A stretch of 20,234 bases of DNA. Source: Campylobacteraceae bacterium. GTDB lineage: Bacteria > Campylobacterota > Campylobacteria > Campylobacterales > Sulfurovaceae. How positions within the stretch are numbered: position 1 is the stretch's first letter; every line of letters begins with the position of its first letter. Both the position numbers and the translations under genes were made by a program. The stretch spans positions 1-20,234 of the forward strand of contig JALSPE010000099.1 of the NCBI GenBank assembly GCA_026986085.1. Reading direction: 5' to 3'. Positions 6,727 through 12,968 of the stretch are shown here, piece after piece. The notes under the pieces are model-generated. The model was not told where the DNA came from. It saw only the letters and a list, made by a program, of their open reading frames with translations, and did no database searches.

Positions 6727-7140
6727 TAGGTATGGCAGATAGTTGCTGCCTTTTGGCAGAGGAAAGTCCGGGCTGCAGCAAGGTAGGATTCCATTTAACA
6801 GATGGCCAGAGTAATCTGAGGGCAAGTGCAACAGAGAGAAGAATATCTGACCATATTTTTTGCTAAATAGTGCATAATAAGTATGATAGTCTGAAATTGT
6901 CTTAAAATTTATGATTATCATGTTATGTATTACAATAAGTATGGTCAGATAAAGAGTGAAAGGGTGAGGTAAGAGCTCACCAGTAATCTTGGTAACAAGA
7001 TTAGCTAGGTAAACCCAATTCGCAGCAAGAAGTGCTTGGTATAAACCTTGCATCCAGAAGCACTTCGCTAAAATTAGCTTGTAACAGTTAATTTAGATAA
7101 ATAACTATCTAATACAGAACTCGGCTTATAGCCATACCTA
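6727..7140 (+). ncRNA. rnpB: RNase P RNA (bacterial type A)
   Basis: This is the catalytic RNA that matures tRNA 5' ends. Its boundaries come from the P1 stem: TAGGTATGGC (6727-6736) pairs perfectly with GCCATACCTA (7131-7140). The universally conserved GAGGAAAGTCCGGGCT lies at 6766-6781. The AAAGGGTGAGGTAAGAGCTCACC element covers about 6959-6981, GGTAAACCC about 7008-7016, and ACAGAACTCGGCTTAT about 7114-7129. At about 414 nt it is longer than E. coli M1 RNA (377 nt). The extra length sits in the P12 arm: ATCTGACCATA (6845-6855) pairs with TATGGTCAGAT (6940-6950) and encloses 84 AT-rich bases with a further internal stem. Confidence 0.95.
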
Positions 7141-7153
7141 TTCTTATTATAAC

Positions 7154-7181
7154 TTTACTTTTATACTTAATATGTTATATT
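7154..7181 (+). promoter_or_regulatory. Predicted promoter of the adaptor/molybdoenzyme pair
   Basis: TTTACT (7154-7159) and TATATT (7176-7181) lie 16 bases apart, and TGT precedes the -10 box (extended -10). The predicted start is near 7188, giving a leader of about 38 bases with AAAGAGAG as ribosome site. It lies just after rnpB, where no strong terminator stem is seen, so read-through from rnpB is also possible. Confidence 0.4.
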
Positions 7182-7225
7182 CTATTTTGTGATAACTTTT
7201 ACAAATTAATAATAAAGAGAGATGA

Positions 7226-8017
7226 ATGTTACGATTATATGTAGTTTTTATATTGTTTACACTAACTGCTTTTGCAGATGAACACTTTGCCAAATTGGAG
7301 CCAATTGATAGGGTAACTATTAAATCAGAAGTAAATGGAAAAGTTATAGAGGCAAAGAGTAGTTTAGAGGGTAAGATTGCTGATGGTGTGATTGTTAAGA
7401 TAGATGATAGCTTAGATAGAGAGGATTTGAAGCACTCAAAAGAGTCTATAAAGCTATTAGATAAGATGATTAAGTTAAATCAGGATAATTTGCCATTTTT
7501 AAGAAAAAGTTTTTTATCGAAGAGAGATTTATATAGAAAAGTAGCACCACTTAACAGCACTTCACTTAATCAAAAAGAGAGTCTATATAGCTCTTATATA
7601 GCCGCAAAGGCTCAATATAGTGCAACCCAAGAGAAGATATTAAATTTAAAAAATCAAAAAGTCTCTTTGGCTCAAAAGATAGATATATTAAAAGATAGAG
7701 TTTCTAAAAAGAGTATTAGTGTTAAAAATAGGTATCTGTATTCTTTAAATGTTAAAAAGGGGGAATATCTCAATATTGGTATGCCAATTGCTACAATTGA
7801 TGATATTAGCAAGGCTAAATTGACCCTATATTTAAGTGAAGATGAGTTAAAAGATATCGACAAGAAAAGGATATATATCGATGGGAAAGTGACAAATTTA
7901 AAGTTTAGTAAAATATGGAAAGTTGCTGATAAGAGGTATATATCTTCATATCGAGCAGAGATTATATTAAAGCCATTTACAACATTTTCAAAATTAATTA
8001 AGGTAGAGGTAAAATGA
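7226..8017 (+). CDS. Exported HlyD/membrane-fusion-like protein
   Basis: The 263-residue protein starts with a signal peptide (hydrophobic residues 2-16, likely cut after TAFA at residue 17), so it should act in the periplasm. The next part resembles a split barrel-sandwich (lipoyl-like) domain of membrane fusion proteins. The first half is about residues 25-60 (VTIKSEVNGKVIEA, VKIDD). A helical, probably coiled-coil hairpin covers about 62-165, and the second half follows at about 170-195 (LNVKKGEYLNIGMPIATIDD). A short beta-rich tail ends the protein. No pump or outer-membrane channel gene is adjacent. The stop overlaps the start of the molybdoenzyme gene by four bases (ATGA), so the two are translated together. 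Family assignment is by architecture; the substrate is unknown. Confidence 0.7.
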   Translation: MLRLYVVFILFTLTAFADEHFAKLEPIDRVTIKSEVNGKVIEAKSSLEGKIADGVIVKIDDSLDREDLKHSKESIKLLDKMIKLNQDNLPFLRKSFLSKRDLYRKVAPLNSTSLNQKESLYSSYIAAKAQYSATQEKILNLKNQKVSLAQKIDILKDRVSKKSISVKNRYLYSLNVKKGEYLNIGMPIATIDDISKAKLTLYLSEDELKDIDKKRIYIDGKVTNLKFSKIWKVADKRYISSYRAEIILKPFTTFSKLIKVEVK

Positions 8018-9810
8018 TAGAGACAGCTTGTCCATTAGATTGTTTTGATGCTTGTAGTGTGATTTGTGATAGTAATAATCCTACCAAGCTTATAGCAGGG
8101 AGTAGGGCACCAACTACAAATGGGGCTTTGTGCGCCCATTTATATAAGCATATACATAAAGCTAAAAGAGTTGAAAAACCAATGGTTGATGGCAAAGAGG
8201 TATCACTAGAAGAGGCATTAGATGCAGTTGCAGAATCTATAAAAGATAAACCTTGGCTTCTTTGGAGGGGTAGTGGTAATTTGGGTGTAATGCAAAAAGT
8301 TACCAATCTTTTGGCTAAAGAGGCTAATGGCGTTTTGACTAGAGGAACACTTTGTGATGGAGCAGGTAATGCAGGAATAGTTGCTTCAAGGGGTGTTAAT
8401 AGGTTATTGCCACCCCAGCAGATAGCTAAGAGTGAAGTAGTTGTAGTTTGGGGTAGGAATATTACAGTTACAAATTCTCATATTATGCCCTATATTAAAG
8501 ATAAAAAAGTTATTGTTATTGACCCAATTAAGACAAAAATAGCAAAAGAGGCAGATATCCATATTCAGATTAGACCAAGGGGAGATTTCTATTTGGCCAT
8601 TTTACTATCTAGGTTTATAATGATGGAAGATGGTGAAGATAGAGAGTGGTTAGAGAAGTTTGCTCCTGAATTTGATGAGTTTTATGACTTTACAAGAACT
8701 TTTAGAATAAAAGCTATACTAGAGCATATTGGTGTTAGTTTAAATGACATTGGAGATATGCTTCTTATGTTAAAAGAGAAAAGAGTTGTCTTTTTAGTTG
8801 GTGCTGGTGTTCAAAAGTATGAGATTGGAGATTCGGCTTTAAGAGCGATAGATGCCCTTGCAGCAACTTTGGGACTTTTTGGAAAAGAGGGGTGTGGAGT
8901 TAGTTATTTAGCAAATTCACAATTGGGTTTTGATAATCCATTTAGCGTAGATTTAAAAACTGAACTTAAAGCTACTACACCATTTTCTAAATATAGTGCT
9001 GTTATAGTGCAAGGTGGTAATCCTGCTGAATCTATGCCTTGTAGCAGTAGAGTTATAGAGGAGTTAAATAATACTCAAAGAGTTATATATTTTGGTTTAT
9101 ATGAAAATGAAACAAGCAGATTGGCTGATATTATTATTCCTGCAAAAACCTTTTTAGAAAAAGAGGATGTAAGGCTTTCATATGGTCACCAATATGTTCA
9201 AAAGATGAATAGAGCAATTGATAGCACTATTGGCATAAGCGAATATGATTTTACGCAAGAGATATTAAAGAGATTAAATCTTAATGCTATTGAGAGTGAG
9301 GAGTATTATATTGATTATTGGTTATCTCAAGCTATTAAAGATAGTTGTGATTGTTTGATATCATCTAGCTTTGAGGAGATACCGTATAAAGATGGGTTTG
9401 GAGAAGATGGCGATGAAGAGTTTGAGTTTATAGATGATTTTTATGATGATTTTGAAGATATAAAAGCTCTAAGACGACCTAGAAAAAGGCTTAAAGAGAG
9501 AGTAGATGAGGAGTATTATTTAATTACTTCAAAATCTTCTAAAATGTTAAATAGTCAATTTGCAAGTTTAGAATCATTGTGTTATTTAAACCCAAGTTTA
9601 GGCTTTAAAGATGGAGATAAGGTTATATTAAAGTCTATTTGGGGAGAGTTGAGTTTAAAGGTAAAAGTTAGCAGTGATATAAGAGATGATTCTGTATTTG
9701 TAAAGTATGGGGTAAAGGGTGCAAATATATTAACACCGCCTGTATCTTCATTAGAGGGGGACATGGCATGTTATGGAGATATAAAGGTAAAAATAGTAAA
9801 AAATGTTTAA
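8014..9810 (+). CDS. Cytoplasmic molybdopterin oxidoreductase, substrate unknown
   Basis: This is a member of the DMSO reductase superfamily (Mo/W-bisPGD enzymes), 598 aa. The N-terminal [4Fe-4S] motif is Cys6, Cys10, Cys14 and Cys40, and Lys45 follows. Cys114 in RGTLCDGAG is at the place where this family often carries the metal ligand. The molybdopterin-binding core covers about 45-430 (VVVWGRNITVTNSH, VIVIDPIKTKIAKEAD, VQGGNPAESMP) and a C-terminal dinucleotide-binding domain about 500-595. There is no Tat signal, so it should be cytoplasmic. Residues 460-482 are very acidic and 487-496 basic, a charged linker before the C-terminal domain. No electron-transfer subunit is adjacent; its only partner gene encodes the exported adaptor-like protein upstream. 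Substrate cannot be named. Confidence 0.85.
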   Translation: MIETACPLDCFDACSVICDSNNPTKLIAGSRAPTTNGALCAHLYKHIHKAKRVEKPMVDGKEVSLEEALDAVAESIKDKPWLLWRGSGNLGVMQKVTNLLAKEANGVLTRGTLCDGAGNAGIVASRGVNRLLPPQQIAKSEVVVVWGRNITVTNSHIMPYIKDKKVIVIDPIKTKIAKEADIHIQIRPRGDFYLAILLSRFIMMEDGEDREWLEKFAPEFDEFYDFTRTFRIKAILEHIGVSLNDIGDMLLMLKEKRVVFLVGAGVQKYEIGDSALRAIDALAATLGLFGKEGCGVSYLANSQLGFDNPFSVDLKTELKATTPFSKYSAVIVQGGNPAESMPCSSRVIEELNNTQRVIYFGLYENETSRLADIIIPAKTFLEKEDVRLSYGHQYVQKMNRAIDSTIGISEYDFTQEILKRLNLNAIESEEYYIDYWLSQAIKDSCDCLISSSFEEIPYKDGFGEDGDEEFEFIDDFYDDFEDIKALRRPRKRLKERVDEEYYLITSKSSKMLNSQFASLESLCYLNPSLGFKDGDKVILKSIWGELSLKVKVSSDIRDDSVFVKYGVKGANILTPPVSSLEGDMACYGDIKVKIVKNV

Positions 9811-9852
9811 TTTTTCTTTTTTAAGTTTAAAAAATTAAAAAAATAGTCATAA

Positions 9853-9881
9853 ATACCGATATTTTATAAAAATATGGGTAT
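9853..9881 (+). terminator. 13-bp stem-loop between the molybdoenzyme gene and bamA
   Basis: ATACCGATATTTT (9853-9865) pairs with AAAATATGGGTAT (9869-9881) with a single mismatch and a three-base loop, followed by TATTATAG. It lies 42 bases behind the molybdoenzyme stop and 42 before bamA. A terminator of the first unit is most likely; an operator or leader element of bamA is the alternative. A smaller TTTTTTAA/TTAAAAAA dyad lies at 9817-9834. Confidence 0.5.
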
Positions 9882-9923
9882 TATTATAGTTATGGATATT
9901 ATATTTTAAATAAGGGGTCATAT

Positions 9924-11942
9924 ATGCTTAAAAAGGTGGCTTTATTGTCAGTTGCTACGAGTGTAGCACTTTTGGCAGCTCTACCAGCAATATCTGGTAA
10001 GATTACAAAGATTAGTAGCAGTGGAATACCTGTAGATAGATTAGAAGCAGCTACTGGAATACATGAGGGAGATAGCTACTCTATAGCAGCACTTCAAGCT
10101 GCAAAAAGAAATTTAGAGATGGGTTTAAAACAGGCTGGATATGTTGATGCAAAAGTTAATGTTGATGCTGAGCCTTATGATAAGGGTGTAAAGGTTAAAT
10201 TTAGCATCGATAAAGGTGACCCAATTAAGATTACAAAAGTTAATTTTGTTGGAAATAGAAAGCTTAGTGCCGATATACTTAGTAGCAATATTGTAAATAA
10301 AAAGGGTGGAGCTTTCTCTTGGCTAACTGGTGGAGGCGAAGCTACTCCATCTCAATTAGAGGCTGACCAAGCAAGAGTTAGAGATGAGTATCTAAAGAGA
10401 GGTTATCTTGATGTTCAAGTTGATAAACCTTTGATGAAGACAGATTTTGCATCTAAAACAGCTGAAGTTACATTTAACATTCGTAATGAGGGTGAGCCAT
10501 ATGGTGTATCTAGTATTGAGGTAACTCCAATTCCTGGTGTTAATATGCAAGAGGTTGAAAAAGAGTTTGAGCTAAAGAGTGGAAAGACTTTTAATGTAGA
10601 GAGTTTAAGACACGATTTAAATCTTTTAATAGAGAAAGCTGGAGATAAGGGGTATGCATTTGCTCAAGCTGCGCCACAATTTAAAAAAGATGATAATGGT
10701 AGAACAATATCTGTTAGATATGTAGTAAATCCAGGAGAGAAGATAAGGATTCATGATGTTAAAATATCTGGAAACAGTAGAACAAAAGATCATGTTGTTA
10801 GAAGATATGTATATTTAGCTCCAGGAGACCAATTTAATTTAACTGATCTTAAAGATAGCAATGATGAGTTAAAAAGAACAGGATATTTTGATAGTGTGGA
10901 GATTATACCTAAGAAAGTTGGTGCTAACTCAGTAGATTTAGATGTTAAAGTTAGAGAAGCACAAACGGGGAGTATAACAGCTGGTTTAAGCTATGGAAGT
11001 TATGCAGGATTGGGTGTAAACGCTTCTATATCTGATAGAAATATGTTTGGAACGGGTATTGGTTATAATTTACAATTAGAGAAGAGTAAAAAATCTCACA
11101 ACTATGCCATAAGCTTAACTGATCCTAGAGTATTTGATTCTCTTTATAGTTTATCAGTTGGTTTATACCATCAAAGTTATGAATTTATAGATTATAACAA
11201 AAAAGAGAAGGGTGCATATGTTACTTTAGGTAGAAAATTAACCAGAAATTTAAGTGCTTCTATTGGTTATATATATTCAAATGTAGATTATAGCGATTAT
11301 GAGACATATAATGTAGATTATGAATCATATAAAAAATCTGCTATAACGGCATCTGTTACATTTGATAATACTGATGATTATCTATTGCCAAGAAGAGGTA
11401 TTTATGCTAATTTAAATCTTGAATATGCAGGTTTTTCAGGTAATATAGAAGATAGATATGCAAACTATTTCAAAACTGAATTTAAATTTGCTGCATACAA
11501 GGGTTTAAAAGATACCTTAGGGCATGATTTAATTTTAAGATATAAATTAAGATTTGGAAATATTACGGATAAAGGTTTGACACCAAGAGCAGAGAGACTA
11601 TATCTTGGTGGTAGCAGTTGGGGTGTTAGAGGTTACTCTCCTGCATCTATATCTCCATATAACAGCAATGGAGATAGAGTAGGTGGATTTAAAAGTATCT
11701 CTAATAGTTTAGAGTTAAGTATTCCACTTAGTTTTGCACCTAGTATGAGAGCTACTGCATTTGTTGATTATGGAATGATCGGAACAGATTCAATAAGCGA
11801 AGTAAAAAGAGGTTCATATGGAGCTCAAATTGAGTGGCGTTCTCCATTTGGTCCTGTTAATCTTATTTTTGCTAAACCGTTTAATAAAAAAGAGGGAGAT
11901 AGATTAGCTAAATTTGAATTTACAATTGGTGGTAAGTTCTAA
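9924..11942 (+). CDS. bamA: Outer membrane protein assembly factor BamA
   Basis: BamA (Omp85) inserts beta-barrel proteins into the outer membrane. The 672-residue protein has a signal peptide (residues 1 to about 25) and then four POTRA-like domains, about 26-98, 101-189, 192-271 and 273-345. Each shows the K/Y.G...DV...V pattern, as in RGYLDVQV and TGYFDSVEI. The barrel runs from about 346 to the end and contains the hallmark VRGY at 568-571 and a terminal Phe. The usual count is five POTRA domains in proteins of about 740-810 residues, so this one looks one domain short at its N-terminus. AAGGGG precedes the ATG. It is transcribed alone and faces the rimP operon. Confidence 0.95.
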   Translation: MLKKVALLSVATSVALLAALPAISGKITKISSSGIPVDRLEAATGIHEGDSYSIAALQAAKRNLEMGLKQAGYVDAKVNVDAEPYDKGVKVKFSIDKGDPIKITKVNFVGNRKLSADILSSNIVNKKGGAFSWLTGGGEATPSQLEADQARVRDEYLKRGYLDVQVDKPLMKTDFASKTAEVTFNIRNEGEPYGVSSIEVTPIPGVNMQEVEKEFELKSGKTFNVESLRHDLNLLIEKAGDKGYAFAQAAPQFKKDDNGRTISVRYVVNPGEKIRIHDVKISGNSRTKDHVVRRYVYLAPGDQFNLTDLKDSNDELKRTGYFDSVEIIPKKVGANSVDLDVKVREAQTGSITAGLSYGSYAGLGVNASISDRNMFGTGIGYNLQLEKSKKSHNYAISLTDPRVFDSLYSLSVGLYHQSYEFIDYNKKEKGAYVTLGRKLTRNLSASIGYIYSNVDYSDYETYNVDYESYKKSAITASVTFDNTDDYLLPRRGIYANLNLEYAGFSGNIEDRYANYFKTEFKFAAYKGLKDTLGHDLILRYKLRFGNITDKGLTPRAERLYLGGSSWGVRGYSPASISPYNSNGDRVGGFKSISNSLELSIPLSFAPSMRATAFVDYGMIGTDSISEVKRGSYGAQIEWRSPFGPVNLIFAKPFNKKEGDRLAKFEFTIGGKF

Positions 11943-11960
11943 TATACTCTATCTAATAAT

Positions 11961-11993
11961 TATTATTTAGCCTATCTTATTGGCTAAATAATA
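11961..11993. terminator. Perfect 12-bp stem-loop after bamA
   Basis: TATTATTTAGCC (11961-11972) and GGCTAAATAATA (11982-11993) are perfect inverted copies around nine bases, beginning 18 bases after the bamA stop. A T-run does not follow, so its strength as a terminator is uncertain, but its place between convergent units fits. A weak CTTAT/ATAAG hairpin lies at 12044-12058. Confidence 0.55.
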
Positions 11994-12062
11994 TAAGATG
12001 TGATTACCCTGCATTTTCAATACAATATTTTTACTTCAATTTGCTTATGAAAGATAAGTTTC

Positions 12063-12129
12063 TATAAAAGTCAGACACTAAAGAGTAATTTCAAATATAA
12101 AACGGACACGCGAATTTAACTCGCGTTTT
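12063..12129. repeat. REP-like GC-rich hairpin with flanking GACAC motifs
   Basis: ACGCGA (12108-12113) and TCGCGT (12121-12126) form a GC-rich 6-bp stem followed by TTT on the + strand, so it could serve as the terminator of bamA. The left arm is preceded by TATAAAACGGACAC (12096-12109). An imperfect direct copy, TATAAAAGTCAGACAC, lies at 12063-12078. Palindromes with such flanks resemble REP-type sequences or decayed ends of IS200/IS605-like elements. No transposase is present, and the identification is tentative. The rest of 11994-12172 shows nothing else. Confidence 0.4.
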
Positions 12130-12172
12130 ATAAGATAAATTTTGGAGTTATTGTAAAAATATAAAAATCATA

Positions 12173-12601
12173 CTACCATTCAAAGTAGGTTTTAACTGTT
12201 CCTAGTTGTGAGTAGTTATACTTTTTTATACCATCTTTTGTTTCTATTTCTATACCGCTATTATCAGCATTTTTTAGGGTGCCTTTGAGTTTATTTTCGC
12301 CTAATACTTTTACTTTAATTTTTTCACCTATAGAGTTTATAAAGTGGTGTGGTTTTGTTAATTTTCTCTCAATTCCAGGAGAGCTTACTTCATATCTATA
12401 CTCTCCATTAACAGGAGGAGAGATGTCTAGTAAAGGCGAGGTATCTCTTGATATGTCGGCACATATATCAAGATTAACTCCACCATTCTTTACTATATAT
12501 ACTCTAAATATTGTTTCGCCATTATCTTGGATTATTTCACTATCGTATAGTTTTGCTCCATGAGAGTTAATAATTTTTTCTATATCATCTATTAGTGCCA
12601 C
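12173..12601 (-). CDS. rimP: Ribosome maturation factor RimP
   Basis: RimP helps assemble the 30S subunit. From the GTG at 12601 the protein has 142 residues, the usual size. It shows the N-terminal alpha/beta domain (IFRVYIVKNGGVNLDICADISRD pattern) with the family's YRYEVSSPGIERKL signature near residues 84-97, then a small SH3-like C-terminal domain. I prefer this start over an ATG at 12649: the longer form would overlap rbfA by 47 bases and add a lysine-rich stretch read out of frame from the rbfA end. AAGGA lies eight bases before the GTG, which starts one base after the rbfA stop. It is the last gene of the minus-strand operon. Confidence 0.9.
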   Translation of the reverse strand: MALIDDIEKIINSHGAKLYDSEIIQDNGETIFRVYIVKNGGVNLDICADISRDTSPLLDISPPVNGEYRYEVSSPGIERKLTKPHHFINSIGEKIKVKVLGENKLKGTLKNADNSGIEIETKDGIKKYNYSQLGTVKTYFEW

Positions 12602-12602
12602 T

Positions 12603-12968
12603 TTAGTTTTCCTTCTTTTTAGATGTTGAAATTTGCTTAAATAACTCATCTATCTTTGCTACTCTATCTATATGGTCATCAAATTCAAATTTAAAGTTTG
12701 GAGAGCGATACCACCCCTCACTCTCTTTTACATAATTTTTTAAAAAACCTTGCACTTTACGCAGCTTTTTTAATATCTCGTTTTGTTTTGTCTCATCTAT
12801 ACCTGTTTTATCAAGATATACTTTAGAATCATATCTTCCACGAGAGCATACAACTTCTGTAACAACAATATTTTGAAGCTCTTCATCATCTAACATTGAG
12901 AAGGCTTCTGGTAGAATCTCTTTAAGTGCAGATTCTGTTCTTTTTCTCTTTATTTCGGCTGGATTCAT
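12603..12968 (-). CDS. rbfA: Ribosome-binding factor A
   Basis: RbfA binds the 30S subunit during late 16S rRNA maturation and cold adaptation. The 121 residues follow the KH-like family pattern: R..R....L.EIL near the N-terminus, then VV..VV.S...D.KVYL in the middle. The ATG overlaps the infB stop as ATGA and has AAGGA upstream within infB. The order infB-rbfA-rimP matches other Campylobacterota; in many other bacteria rimP instead precedes nusA-infB. Confidence 0.92.
   Translation of the reverse strand: MNPAEIKRKRTESALKEILPEAFSMLDDEELQNIVVTEVVCSRGRYDSKVYLDKTGIDETKQNEILKKLRKVQGFLKNYVKESEGWYRSPNFKFEFDDHIDRVAKIDELFKQISTSKKKEN

Noticed and set aside
6703..7053. 116-residue reading frame on the minus strand across rnpB
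   Set aside because: It is antisense to a clearly recognised structured RNA, and the translation resembles no known family.
12173..12649. 158-residue form of RimP from the ATG at 12649
   Set aside because: It would overlap rbfA by 47 bases. The GTG at 12601 has AAGGA at a good distance and gives the normal family length.
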